Part shown: piece after piece, positions 52,263 to 61,959 of the stretch
Layout of the letters: the number at the start of each line of letters is the position of its first letter
Numbering within the stretch: position 1 is the first letter of the stretch
DNA from: JAJECS01 sp965198185
Lineage (GTDB): Bacteria > Chloroflexota > UBA11872
Reading direction: 5' to 3'
DNA: 64,000 nucleotides
Assembly (NCBI GenBank): GCA_965198185.1
Contig: CBDAOU010000001.1
Span: 434,001 to 498,000 of the forward strand
Notes under the pieces: generated by a model
Told to the model about the DNA's origin: nothing
Database searches by the model: none
What the model saw: only the letters and a program-made list of their open reading frames with translations
Position numbers and translations under genes: made by a program

Positions 52263-53632
52263 TCGTAGGTTTCGAGCGTCTCGGCGATCGAGGCGTCGAG
52301 GATTGCCGCCATCTCGTCGATCTCGTCGTCGGTCGAGGTGAGCGGCGGGGCAAAGACCCACACGTGGTCGCCGGCTCGGCCGATGAGGCCGCGGCGACGC
52401 GCTTCGGCCCCAACCGCCCGTCCGAACGGACGATCGCTGGGAAAGCTGGCATGGGTGGAGCGGTCGGCGACAAATTCAGCGCCGAGGAGCAGGCCGTGGC
52501 CGTCAACGCGCCCGACGACCTCGTAGCGGTCGGCCATGTCTTCCAGGTGCCGGCGCAGGCGCTGGCTCTGGCGCCGGCAGTTGTCGAGGACTTCGCCGCT
52601 GGTGATCTGCCGTAGGGCGGCGAGTCCCGCGGCGCAGGCGACGGGGTTGCCGGAATAGGTATGGCCGGCGTTGAAGTGCACGCCGGCGTCCCGCTCGCCG
52701 AGAAACGTCTCGGAAATCCTGCCGCGAATGATCGCCGCCGCCAGCGGGGCATAGCCGCCGCTGATGCCCTTGCCGACGGTCATGATGTCGGGATAGGCGC
52801 CGTAGACATCCGCGCCGAAAAGCTCACCCAGCCGACCGAAGCCCGTGATGATCTCGTCGAAGATGAGGACCACGTTATGCCGATCGCAGATCTCGCGCAG
52901 GATCGCGAAATACTCGAGCGGCGGCACGACAAAGGCTTCGGCGGACATGATCACGGGCTCGGCGATGAAGGCGGCGACGGTCTCGGGGCCTTCGTTGCGA
53001 ATCACGTCGTCGACGATCTCGGCGCAGAGCACGCCGCACTCGGGATAGGTGAGCTTGAAGGGGCAGTGATAGCAGTCCGGCGGGTGGACCTTCACGAATC
53101 CAGCGGGGAGCGGCTCGTACTTGGCCTTGCGCGCCGCCCCGCCGGTCGCGGAGAGGGCGCCCAGGGTCGCCCCGTGGTAGCTGGAATAGCGTGAGATGAC
53201 CTTGTACTTGCCCGGGTTGCCGGTCTGCTTGTGGTATTGGCGGGCCATCTTCATCGCGGTCTCGTTGGCCTCGGAACCGCCGCTGACGAATTTGACGGTG
53301 GTGAACTCCGGCGGGAATACATCGATGAGGCGCTCGGCGAGCTCGATCGCGGGCTGGTTCGTGGCGTAGATGGGCAGGGTCAACGCAACGCGCTCGAGTT
53401 GCGCCTGCATGGCCTCGATGATCGGGCGGTTGCCATGGCCGAACTGCATCGCGGCGATGCCGGCGATCCCATCGATGTAGGAACGGCCCCGAACATCCGT
53501 GAGCCGTACCCCGGAGCCTTCCACGATGACGAGCGGGTCCTCCATGAAGGCCTGCATCTGATTGAAATCGACCATCAGGTTGGCCAGGCCGGGATGCTGG
53601 GAACCGCTTGACGAAGTGTCGGGCTCAGACAT
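52250..53632 (-). CDS. Class III PLP-dependent aminotransferase
   Basis: A 460-residue omega-transaminase-like enzyme. It shows GIAGIAAMQFGHGN, VSGGSEANETAMKMAR, SYHGATLGALS, IFDEIITGFGR (the cofactor Asp), VGKGISGGYAPLAA with the PLP Lys, and HTYSGNPVACAAGLAAL. A four-cysteine-like stretch DCYHCPFKLTYPECGVLC may bind metal. The ATG at 53632 is chosen because the frame further upstream loses similarity. Paired with the methyltransferase; divergent from the LanC-like gene. Confidence 0.88.
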   Translation of the reverse strand: MSEPDTSSSGSQHPGLANLMVDFNQMQAFMEDPLVIVEGSGVRLTDVRGRSYIDGIAGIAAMQFGHGNRPIIEAMQAQLERVALTLPIYATNQPAIELAERLIDVFPPEFTTVKFVSGGSEANETAMKMARQYHKQTGNPGKYKVISRYSSYHGATLGALSATGGAARKAKYEPLPAGFVKVHPPDCYHCPFKLTYPECGVLCAEIVDDVIRNEGPETVAAFIAEPVIMSAEAFVVPPLEYFAILREICDRHNVVLIFDEIITGFGRLGELFGADVYGAYPDIMTVGKGISGGYAPLAAAIIRGRISETFLGERDAGVHFNAGHTYSGNPVACAAGLAALRQITSGEVLDNCRRQSQRLRRHLEDMADRYEVVGRVDGHGLLLGAEFVADRSTHASFPSDRPFGRAVGAEARRRGLIGRAGDHVWVFAPPLTSTDDEIDEMAAILDASIAETLETYEWPA

Positions 53633-53747
53633 GGGAGATAGTTCGTTGTAGGCGTTTCGCAGGCAGCGTACGCGCCGCCCGAACGGTTTGTCGCGTGGGC
53701 CGCCGAGTACGCTTGGCGGCGACCGCAGCGAGACGAGCGGAGCCGAC

Positions 53748-54938
53748 ATGCCGGACAGCGACCGATTCTTGGATCTGGCGATCGACGTTGGGCGGCTCAT
53801 CGCGGCGGCCGCCGAGCCGGACGTCGCCGGGTCACGCTGGCGCACGCAGACCTACTTCGGCGAGGACGCCTACGGCACCGATGTGTTCGCGGGCTCCGCC
53901 GGCCCGGTGATGCTTCTGGCAGGCCTCCACGCCGTGACGGGTGAAACCCGCTTCCGCGACGTGGCCGAGAGCGGGGCGCTGTGGATCGAGGCGCAGACCC
54001 GCCGCTCGCTCACGGACCCGAACCGCGATCCGAGCCTCTATTTCGGCGTAGCGGGCGACGGCATGACGTTCTTGCAGCTCTACGAATGCACGGGACGTGA
54101 GCGCTGGCTCGACCTGGCCCGAACACGGGTCAAGGCGCTTCGCGGTCTTGCCTACAAAAGCGAGGATCCGCTCGAAGGGGCGGCGGGCACGGGGACCTTC
54201 CTGGTGCGTGTACACCAGGTGACGGGCGATGCCGGCGCGCTGGACCTGGCGGTCGCAGCGGGCGAGTACCTGCTCCAACGCGCGAGCGTCGACGACGGTG
54301 GGTGGCACTGGCCCTGGAACCGGCGTTCGGGCAGCTTCGATGGCATTGGCTTCGCGCATGGGACGGCGGGCGTTGCCTGCTTCCTGGCGGAGCTCTCACG
54401 TTTTTCGAGCGACCAGCGGCTGCCGGAGGCGGTGCTCGGCGCGGCGCGCTGGATCGACGGACAGGCGGAACCCGGACCGGCGTGGAGGCGCTGGCCCGGC
54501 GACGAGCGGCCCGCGGGGGTGCAGTGGTGCCACGGCCCACCGGGAATCGGGCTGCTTGCGGTTCGCGCCTATGCGGCGCTGGGTAACGAGGAACTGAAGG
54601 ACCTGGCGCTGCGCGCCGCCGAGGCGACCTACGTGGCCGGAGACGTCCGGGCGAACCCCAGCCAGTGCCACGGGCTGGCCGGCAACGCCGAGCTGTTCTT
54701 GGAGCTGCGGCGGGCCTTGGGCGACGACCTGTGGCTCGATCGAGCGGTGGAATTCGGCGAGGCGGCGGTGGCATACCGCGAGGAGGGGCCGGACGGCAGC
54801 CGCTGGCGAGGTGACGAGCCGGGCAACTACAGCCCCGATTTCATGATGGGGTCGGCCGGTGTCGGGCACTTCTTCCTGCGATTGGCCCGACCGGACGCGG
54901 TCGACATGCCCCTGATGGCAGCTCCTATGCGGAATTAG
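53748..54938 (+). CDS. Stand-alone LanC-like protein
   Basis: A 396-residue alpha/alpha-barrel protein. Repeated Gly-rich turns (YFGVAGDGMTFLQL, GAAGTGTFLVRV, FAHGTAGVACFL, GPPGIGLLAV, HGLAGNAEL, GSAGVGHFFL) define the seven-repeat barrel. Zinc ligands match LanC: Cys261 in WCHG, and Cys307-His308 in QCHGLAG. In lantibiotic synthesis LanC adds Cys thiols to dehydroamino acids; no dehydratase or precursor peptide lies nearby, so it may act in another pathway, as eukaryotic LanCL proteins do. Confidence 0.85.
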   Translation: MPDSDRFLDLAIDVGRLIAAAAEPDVAGSRWRTQTYFGEDAYGTDVFAGSAGPVMLLAGLHAVTGETRFRDVAESGALWIEAQTRRSLTDPNRDPSLYFGVAGDGMTFLQLYECTGRERWLDLARTRVKALRGLAYKSEDPLEGAAGTGTFLVRVHQVTGDAGALDLAVAAGEYLLQRASVDDGGWHWPWNRRSGSFDGIGFAHGTAGVACFLAELSRFSSDQRLPEAVLGAARWIDGQAEPGPAWRRWPGDERPAGVQWCHGPPGIGLLAVRAYAALGNEELKDLALRAAEATYVAGDVRANPSQCHGLAGNAELFLELRRALGDDLWLDRAVEFGEAAVAYREEGPDGSRWRGDEPGNYSPDFMMGSAGVGHFFLRLARPDAVDMPLMAAPMRN

Positions 54939-55003
54939 GTGACACTTCGCTTCCTACAGAACGCGCACGGACGAGGCGTACCTCACCTGCACCCTCACCC
55001 CAG

Positions 55004-55024
55004 CCCTCTCCCCCAGGGAGAGGG
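55004..55024. repeat. REP-like hairpin of the CCCTCTCCC class
   Basis: CCCTCTCCC and GGGAGAGGG pair perfectly around CCA, in the 217-base gap between the LanC-like and enolase-superfamily genes; the flanks read CACCCTCACCCCAGC and GGGGCCGAAC. The same element type is scattered in many environmental genomes. No gene is seen in this gap. Confidence 0.5.
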
Positions 55025-55155
55025 GGCCGAACCGCGCCCGATTCGCGCAGAAGCGCCCTACGCTGCTCGAATTGACCACGCTGGTGGCGGGCGTGTCGCG
55101 GTGACCCGCTGATCATGCGCTAGGCTGCGGCGCCGGATTCCGGGAGCCAACCCCC

Positions 55156-56304
55156 ATGCGAATCACCGACATTCAAACGATGCACTGCGGCGCGCCGGCC
55201 GCTCCCGAGGCACGGCTCAACCGGGTGTGGACGTTCGTGCGGATCGAAACCGACAGCGGCATCCACGGCATCGGCGAGTGCAGCCTGTTCAAGGTGAACC
55301 AGGCCGTGGCGGAGGTGGTGGAGCGGTTCGGCACGTTTCTGATTGGGCAGGACCCCACCCGCGTCGAGCACTTGTGGCAGCAGATGTATCGCCATCCGTT
55401 CTTTCGCGGCGGGCCGATCCTGAACGCGGCGATCAGCGGCATCGACATGGCGCTGTGGGATATCGCGGGCAAGGCCGCCGGGCTGCCGGTGTATCGCATG
55501 CTCGGCGGTCCGGTGCGCGATCGGGTCCGCGCCTACGCGCGGGCCGACCTGGCGGGATCGGAGATCGACCAGGTGCTGGAAGCCCAGCGGCTGGGATTCA
55601 CCGGGTTCAAGATCGCGCCGCCGTACCTCGAGGGCGGCTTCAACGAATTCGCCACGGCCAAGGCTGCGGTGGAGCTGGTGGCGGCCACACGAGCCGCGGT
55701 GGGTCCCGAACTCGACCTGATGGTGGATTTTCACGGGCGGCTCTCGCCGGCGGCGGCGGTCCGCTTTCTGGACGGCGTACGCGACCATGGCCTGCTGTTC
55801 GCGGAGGAACTGATCCCGCCGGACAACGTGCCGGCCTATGCCCAGGTGACGGCCGCGGTGCCCGAGGTGCCCTGCGCCACCGGTGAGCGGCTGTACACCC
55901 GCTGGGGATTCCGCGAGCTGATCGAATCGCGCGCGGTGCACGTGGTCCAGCCGGATATCTGCTACGCGGGGGGCATCTCCGAGCTGCGCCGCATCGCCGC
56001 CCACGCCGAAACGCACTACATCTCGATGGCGCCGCACAACCCAAACGGCCCGGTGGCCACGGCGGCGAATATCCACCTGGCGGCGGCGACACCGAACTTC
56101 CTGATCCTGGAGCATGCGCGCAAGCCGCCCTACTTCGAGAACGTCTTGCAAGAGCCGCTGGCGTTCGCCGACGGGCACTTCGCGTTGCCGGAGGCTCCGG
56201 GTCTTGGTGTTGAGCTGGACGAGGCCTTCATCGCGGCGAACCCGCCGCACGAGCTGTCGTTTGGGTCCGACGAGTACGCCGACGGCGCGGTGGCAGATAT
56301 CTAG
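55156..56304 (+). CDS. Enolase-superfamily enzyme, galactonate-dehydratase-like
   Basis: A 382-residue acid-sugar dehydratase of the mandelate racemase/GalD group. Metal ligands are Asp191 (with His193 in DFHGR), Glu217 and Glu244 (GERLYTR), and the general acid/base His294 in APHNPNGP, which is the D-galactonate dehydratase signature. It would remove water from an aldonate to make a 2-keto-3-deoxy acid. Start is ATG 55156. Transcribed alone; convergent with the glycosyltransferase block. It may finish the breakdown of sugars released by the 35.6-43.1 kb cluster. Confidence 0.9.
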   Translation: MRITDIQTMHCGAPAAPEARLNRVWTFVRIETDSGIHGIGECSLFKVNQAVAEVVERFGTFLIGQDPTRVEHLWQQMYRHPFFRGGPILNAAISGIDMALWDIAGKAAGLPVYRMLGGPVRDRVRAYARADLAGSEIDQVLEAQRLGFTGFKIAPPYLEGGFNEFATAKAAVELVAATRAAVGPELDLMVDFHGRLSPAAAVRFLDGVRDHGLLFAEELIPPDNVPAYAQVTAAVPEVPCATGERLYTRWGFRELIESRAVHVVQPDICYAGGISELRRIAAHAETHYISMAPHNPNGPVATAANIHLAAATPNFLILEHARKPPYFENVLQEPLAFADGHFALPEAPGLGVELDEAFIAANPPHELSFGSDEYADGAVADI

Positions 56305-56324
56305 GCCCGGCTCGTGGGTTCGCT

Positions 56325-57402
56325 TCAGCCGTAGGCGGCTAGGCAGCGGTCGGCGACGGCGCTCCAGGTGAAGTCGCGCAGCACCCGCTCACGGGCTTGC
56401 GCGCCGCAGGCCGCGGCATGGCCGGGATCGGACGTGAACGGCAGGAGCGCCGCCCGCAGGGCCGAGGAGTCGCCCGGCGGCACAACGGCGCCGTAGGACG
56501 GATCGACGACTTCGGGGAGTCCACCGGCTTGCGAGACGACCACGGCCGTGCCGCAGGCCATCGCTTCGAGCGCGGCCAGCCCCAGCAGCTCGGGAAGATG
56601 CTGGTGCCGGCCCCGATAGTCCTCGAACACCGAGGGCATCACCGCCGCACAGGCTCGGCTTAGCGCCCGCACAAGCTGCCGGTCGTCGGCGTCTTCATGG
56701 AAGGTTACGGCCCGGCCCTCGGCCTCGCGCCGCAGAAACGCGGCATAGTCGGGGTCGGCAGGCCGTCCATACACCGAGAGGTGGGTGTCGTCGGGCAGCG
56801 CGCGGATGGCGTGCTCGACGCCCTTGTGCGGCAGCAGGCGGCCCACAAACACCACCTCGCCGCGCGCCTTGACCGCCGACGGAGCAAACACCTTTGGGTC
56901 GACGCCGGCGTGGATGATCGCCGTGCGACGGCCCATGTACGGCAGCGTGTCCAGCACAAACCGGCTCTGTGCCAGGTGGGCGTCGACCCAGCGGCCCAGA
57001 CGAGCGCGCCGCAGCCACCCCACGCCGCCACCCCCGTGATCCGTGACGACTACGCGCTTCCCGAGCGGACGCGCGAGCAGGGTCGCCAGCGCCGTGAGGC
57101 CGGTGCGCGCCTGGTGGCAATGGATGACGTCGGCCCACCAGAGGGCCGGGATGAAGCCCGGCCCGATGGCATCCGTCTCGCGGCCCCGCAATTGCCGCCA
57201 GGTGCGGGCCGACTTCGATGGGAAATCCGGCGGCATCGGCAGTTGTGGGCGGTCCGCCGAAGGCGACGAGCCGGGTGGGCACTCGTTCCCGCATGGCGCG
57301 CGCGAGTTCGAGGGGAAAGCGCTCGCCCCCGCCAAGGACGGAGATCTTCCCAAACCACGTCGAGGAAAGGTGGAGCACGCGCGGGCGATCCTGCGCGGGC
57401 AT
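56325..57402 (-). pseudogene. GT4-family glycosyltransferase, frameshifted
   Basis: The N-terminal third starts at ATG 57402 (MPAQDRPRVLHLSSTWFG, then GGGERFPLELARAM). Near 57190, within a GCGGGGCC run, the translation must change frame; it then continues GRETDAIGPGFIPALWWADV, VDPKVFAPSAV, VFVGRLLPHKGVEHAIRAL and LGLAALEAMACGTAVVVS to the end. Removing one base restores a normal 358-residue GT4 enzyme. Either a recent mutation or a base-calling error. Gap of one base to the methyltransferase upstream. Confidence 0.8.
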
Positions 57403-57403
57403 G

Positions 57404-58249
57404 CTAGGGCGCCGTTGCGCCGTCGGGCGCTTGGGCCACGATGAGAAATCCGCCGGGATCGTCGACCGGGCGGCGGAAGGGGCGCCAGAGAATGGCGGTC
57501 CAGGCGGCAATCCATGCGGCGCGCGGAACCAGCCGGCGCCGGTCCAGCGCCCGAAAGATATCCAGAATGCGGCGGCGGCCCAGACGATGCGTCATGAGCT
57601 CGTCCAGTCGCTGCCAGGCGCGTTGCGTGCGAGCCGGAAGGTGGCCGGCAGTGCTGACCATGGTGAGGCCGCAGGCCCCCAGCATTGCGTCCCATTCGTC
57701 GAGCGAGTGGTAATGGAAATGGCCGAGCCGGTCGTTCGTCGCCTGCAGCGCGGCCTCACCGCCGGGTCCGCGGCGGATCCGCTCGGCGAAGGCCGGCGCG
57801 GGCACGGTGAAGACCAGCCGCCCGCCGGGCGCGAGCGCGCGCGCCGCCTCTCGCACGGCGGCCTGGTCGTCGGGTATGTGCTCCAGCACGCTTTGACTGA
57901 AGACGGTGGCATAGGCGCCCGCGGCGAGCGGCGCTCGGGTGGCGTCGGAGCGAATCACGCCGCGGTAGACGCCCAAGGCGCGGGCGGCGCGCGCCTCGCT
58001 GGCGAGCAATTCAAGGCCGTCGCGGGGCCAGTGGGCGCGGAGCACGGCTCCAGCGACGGCGCCGCCGCCGCAGCCCAGATCGAGGACGGGCGCGCCGAAC
58101 GCCGCCTCGCGCAACATCGCAAACTCGGTGGCGCGCCAGAGTGCGATCGCGGGCTGATGCAGGTGCGCCTCGATCGCCATTCGCAAGAGCTCGCGGTTGG
58201 AGTGTCCCGCGAGCGCCGTGGGCATCGGCGACGAAGAGCCGGCAGGCAT
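57404..58249 (-). CDS. Class I SAM-dependent methyltransferase
   Basis: A 281-residue protein starting at ATG 58249. VLDLGCGGGAVAGAVL is motif I; SDATRAPLAAGAYATVFSQS and LEHIPDDQAAVREAARALAPGGRLVFTVP are motifs II and III of the UbiE/Methyltransf_11 group. A long basic C-terminus contains HRLGRRRILDIFRAL. It lies in the polysaccharide block with one-base spacing to both neighbours and may methylate a sugar or terminate chain growth. Confidence 0.8.
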   Translation of the reverse strand: MPAGSSSPMPTALAGHSNRELLRMAIEAHLHQPAIALWRATEFAMLREAAFGAPVLDLGCGGGAVAGAVLRAHWPRDGLELLASEARAARALGVYRGVIRSDATRAPLAAGAYATVFSQSVLEHIPDDQAAVREAARALAPGGRLVFTVPAPAFAERIRRGPGGEAALQATNDRLGHFHYHSLDEWDAMLGACGLTMVSTAGHLPARTQRAWQRLDELMTHRLGRRRILDIFRALDRRRLVPRAAWIAAWTAILWRPFRRPVDDPGGFLIVAQAPDGATAP

Positions 58250-58250
58250 G

Positions 58251-59317
58251 CTAGGCGGTCGAGTCGCCATGCGATCGGGCGACGAGCTGGGCCATGCGCA
58301 CTTCGTAGGTGTGATCGCGCAGCACACGCTGGCGGCCCGCCTCCGCGATGCGAGCACGGGCCGCGTCATCGCCCGCGTAGCGATGAAGGATGTCCACCAG
58401 GTCGTCGGGACCCTCGTAGACGGCAACCTCGCGCCCGATTTCGAGCAGCTCGCCGAGGCGAGTCATGGCGTCGCAGAGCTGGAAGGCGCCCGCGGCGGGG
58501 ATTTCAAAGGTGCGCATGTTCACGCCCTCGCGCATCTGGGCGTGGTGGGCGTTGAGCGCGATCTTGGCGCGACGATAGGCGCGCGCCACGGCGGCGGCGG
58601 GCAGCAGCGTGAGCCCTTGGTGCCGCTGCCGCGCCGGTGACTCGGCGTCGAGCTTCTCCCACCCGCGGCCCCAAATCGCCACGCGGAGGCCGCTTCGCGC
58701 CGCGGCCTCGACCAGTTCGACGCGCAGGCGAGTGGCCGGCAGATGCCCCATGTTGTGCCGTGCGTCGCCCACGAACACCACGTCCCACTCCGCCGGCTCT
58801 TCCGGTTCGTCGGGCGTGGGTCCCCAGGTGTCGGGGTCGGCCGCGTGGGTCAAGAACTCCGCCCCCACCCCGTGCCGCGCAAGGTCGGTTGCGTAGGACG
58901 GCTCGGCGAGGAAGAACCGGTCGTAGAGATGCGCGGCGGCCATGATGTGGGGAAACCAGGAAGGATCATCCCCACACCACTGGACGACCGGGCCGGAGGT
59001 CAGGTCGCGCAGCCGCTCGACGGTTTCCGGCAGCAGCACCTCACCCTTAAGGACCACGGTGAGATCGGGACGCCGGCGGCGGGCGGCGTCGAGCACGCGC
59101 AGTTGTCGCGGCGCATGGCCTCGACTACGCGCGCAATGTGAAACCGATGCGGCCCGGCGACCCGGCGGCGCAGGCGTCCCCAGAGACCCACCGGACGCGC
59201 CAGATCGCTGCCGTAAAGCACCGAGGCCACCTCGTGCCCTCCGGCCGCCAGCCCCGACGCGCAATAGTCGGTCCACCGGCCCGTGTCCCACTCGGGGCCG
59301 ATCAGGAGGACGCGCAT
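58251..59317 (-). pseudogene. CgeB-like glycosyltransferase, frameshifted
   Basis: ATG 59317 starts MRVLLIGPEWDTGRWTDYCA, a clear GT-B opening. Near 59100 the frame must shift by one base to continue LRVLDAARRRRPDLTVVLKG, VVQWCGDDPSWFPHI, AEWDVVFVGDARHN, NAHHAQMREGVNMRTFEIPA and CDAMTRLGELLEIG, the pattern of CgeB/DUF3880-type transferases with a C-terminal Glyco_trans_1_2 domain. With one base inserted the protein is complete at about 355 residues. It overlaps the upstream transferase gene by 16 bases. Confidence 0.8.
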
Positions 59318-60459
59318 GCTTGCTCCAGCGACTTCCACACGCGCCGCGCCGTGCGGTCCCAGGTGAAGGCCGCCGCCCGCGCCAGACCTTGTGCCCGCAG
59401 GTCCGCGCGCAGCCGGTCGTCACCCGTGACTTGCAGCAGGGCCTCGGCGATGGCGTCGGGATCGCGGGGGTCGACGAGAATTGCCGCATCGCCGGCGGCA
59501 TGAGACAGCCCGCCCTGGTTCGCGGCAACCACCGGCAGGCCCGACGCCATGGCCTCGAGAACCGGCATGCCGAAGCCCTCATCGATGGCGACGCTTACGA
59601 AGGCCGAAGCCCCCGCCAGCAGCAGCGGCAGGTCTTCGGGATCGACGGCGCCCGTCAATTGAATTCCCTCCGTGCTCAGACTCTCGAGTTCTGACGCAAC
59701 ATCCGCATAGCGCCAGCCGGGGACGCCGGCCAGCACGAGCGTGTGCGCGAGACCGCGCCGCCGCGCCAAACCGTAGGCCCGAGCCAAGGTGCCGAGGTTC
59801 TTGCGCGGCTGCAGCGTGCCGAGAAACAGCACGTATGGCGTCTCAATGCCGAGACGGCGCAGCGTTGCGGTGACCGAATCCGGGTCGGCGTCCGCCTGAA
59901 AGCGACCGGCGTCAACGCCATGCGGCGCGACGTCCACTCGGTCCGTGGGAAAGCCATATATCCGCACGACCTCGTCCCGCACCCATTTGGAAACCGCCAG
60001 AACGCGGTCGGCGCGATGGATGTTGGTCGCGGTCCATTGATCGAGATAGGCCCGGGTGGCCGAGTCAAAGAACGCCGCGGCGCCGGGCCGCATGAACGCC
60101 ACGTCGTGAACCATAGCGACATGGGGCGGCCCGCTGACGAACGGCGGAGGTTCGTGGGCGCTCTGGAAGTACACGTCGGCGGCGCGCCAGGCTCGGGCGA
60201 GCGGCACGCGGGCACGGTACCAAGGGTCGCCGCCAAGCGCTTGGGTCAGCAGACGGTTGCCGAACCTGAAGGGCCGCAGCACGCGAACCTTGGCATTCGG
60301 TCCATCGAAGCCGGGGGAGCGGGACTGGGCGTCCATGAGCAAGTCCAGCCGGTGAGCGTCCGCCGTGGCCACGAGAGCCCCCGCCAGGCTGCGCATGCTT
60401 TCGCCGTGCCCATCGGTGACCATGAGGTTGGCGTTGCGGAGATTGACGGCGGCGCGCAT
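59302..60459 (-). CDS. GT4-family glycosyltransferase
   Basis: A 385-residue intact transferase. VAMVHDVAFMRPGAAAFF, DRVLAVSKWVRDEVVRIYGF, VLFLGTLQPRKNLGTLARAY and IDEGFGMPVLEAMASGLPVV are the standard segments of mannosyl- or rhamnosyl-transferase-like GT4 members. The ATG at 60459 shares one base with the flippase stop codon (TGATG), indicating translational coupling. Confidence 0.9.
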   Translation of the reverse strand: MRAAVNLRNANLMVTDGHGESMRSLAGALVATADAHRLDLLMDAQSRSPGFDGPNAKVRVLRPFRFGNRLLTQALGGDPWYRARVPLARAWRAADVYFQSAHEPPPFVSGPPHVAMVHDVAFMRPGAAAFFDSATRAYLDQWTATNIHRADRVLAVSKWVRDEVVRIYGFPTDRVDVAPHGVDAGRFQADADPDSVTATLRRLGIETPYVLFLGTLQPRKNLGTLARAYGLARRRGLAHTLVLAGVPGWRYADVASELESLSTEGIQLTGAVDPEDLPLLLAGASAFVSVAIDEGFGMPVLEAMASGLPVVAANQGGLSHAAGDAAILVDPRDPDAIAEALLQVTGDDRLRADLRAQGLARAAAFTWDRTARRVWKSLEQACASS

Positions 60460-61958
60460 CAGGAGCCTTCGACCGGATCGGGCTCGCGCCGCCGGAAGAG
60501 CAGGCCCGCCTCGCGTCTGATGGTCTCGCGATCCATCAGATAGATGAGCCCCGCATAGAGGAGAACGACCACGATGCCGCCCTGGATCAGCAGGACCCAG
60601 TCGGTCAGCAGCGGCAGCAGGACCAGGCGTCCGAAGGCGCCCGCCAGCACGGCCGCGGCCAGCGGGCGCACGAGATGCCGCAGCAGTCGGAAGTCAAAGA
60701 CATCACGCGCCAGCGGCAGCAGCACGAGCGCCGCGGCGAACTGCGTGGCGGCGAGGGTAATCGGGATGGCGAGCACGCCGAAACCGGCGGCGCCAAGGGC
60801 AATGGCCAGCCCCCAAGCCGCCGCCGCCCAGACGATGGCGATCATCAGGATTACGCGCGTGCGGCCCAGAGCCGCGAGCATGGGCGTGAGCAAGCCGTTG
60901 ATGGGCACGAGGACAGCGCTGGCCGCCAGCGCGTAGAGCGCCGGGATCGCCGGTAGCCACTGCTCGCTGTAGATGTAGATGGCGATCTCCGGCGCAAAGG
61001 CGATTACCGCCGCAAACGCCGGCAGCGTCACGATGGCATTCCACTTGAGCGTCAGCTCGGCGCCGCGGCGCACGCGGGCCAAGTCGTCCTGCATGCGGGA
61101 AAACGTGGGCAGCGTGACCCTGGATACCAGCTGCGTCAGCGTGAGGGGCTGCGAGGCGATCTTATCGGCCCAACTCAGCAAGCCGGTGCCGTCGAGGCCG
61201 ATTGATCTGGGCGCGAGGAGCGGAATCAGCGAGTCCTTGGCCATCAAGGCGAGACGTGCGCCTTGAAACTGCGCGCCGAACCGGAGGTATCGCCGCAGCC
61301 GTCCAGGCCGCCAGGTTGGAATCGGCGCCCACGGGTGCACGACGAGCACGGCCAGGGTCGAGACGATGCTCGCCCCGACATGGGCGATGATCAGGCTCCA
61401 GGCCTCGAATGCGCCGATGGCGAACCCGATGCCGGCGCTGAAATACCAGACGGTGCCGGCGATGTCCGCAGCCGCGAGGCGGCCAAACCGCAGGTGACGC
61501 TCGAGCAGGGCTGCCGGCACGAGCCGAAATGCCGAGAGCCAGATGGAGATTCCGAAGACGCGAATCATCCACGGATCGGCGTCCACACCGATCCATTCCG
61601 TGAGAATGGGCGGGCCGGCGAAGACCACGATGGCGGTGGCAACGGTCACCAGCGCAAGGTGCACGGTGAACACCGCGCGCAAGTCGGACCGGCCGGGATC
61701 GTCCTTGCGCTGGATCAGGCTGGGATGCAGCCCGACATCCGTGAACTGCTTGATGATGCCGGCGAGGAAGGCGATCGGCACGACGACGCCGAAGTCGGCC
61801 GGCATGAGCAGACGGTAGAGGGCAATGTCGCCGGTGAACGACACGAGCTTCATGCCGCCCTCACGCACGCCAAGGGCGACCACGCCGCGCACGGCGCGCT
61901 CGCCCAAGGTTGCGGACGACTCGCTATCGGCCGCGCGATCGGGAGCTTGGGTCGTCAC
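60459..61958 (-). CDS. Wzx-like oligosaccharide flippase (MOP superfamily)
   Basis: A 499-residue membrane protein with about 12-14 helices. GTG 61958 follows AAGGATC and begins VTTQAPDRAADSESSATLGE; the first helix region RGVVALGVREGGMKLVSFTG and MPADFGVVVPIAFLAGIIKQ-type segment match lipopolysaccharide and teichuronic acid exporters of the polysaccharide-transporter family (TuaB, WzxC). It would flip the lipid-linked glycan across the membrane. One base separates it from the upstream transferase. Confidence 0.87.
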   Translation of the reverse strand: MTTQAPDRAADSESSATLGERAVRGVVALGVREGGMKLVSFTGDIALYRLLMPADFGVVVPIAFLAGIIKQFTDVGLHPSLIQRKDDPGRSDLRAVFTVHLALVTVATAIVVFAGPPILTEWIGVDADPWMIRVFGISIWLSAFRLVPAALLERHLRFGRLAAADIAGTVWYFSAGIGFAIGAFEAWSLIIAHVGASIVSTLAVLVVHPWAPIPTWRPGRLRRYLRFGAQFQGARLALMAKDSLIPLLAPRSIGLDGTGLLSWADKIASQPLTLTQLVSRVTLPTFSRMQDDLARVRRGAELTLKWNAIVTLPAFAAVIAFAPEIAIYIYSEQWLPAIPALYALAASAVLVPINGLLTPMLAALGRTRVILMIAIVWAAAAWGLAIALGAAGFGVLAIPITLAATQFAAALVLLPLARDVFDFRLLRHLVRPLAAAVLAGAFGRLVLLPLLTDWVLLIQGGIVVVLLYAGLIYLMDRETIRREAGLLFRRREPDPVEGS

Positions 61959-61959
61959 A

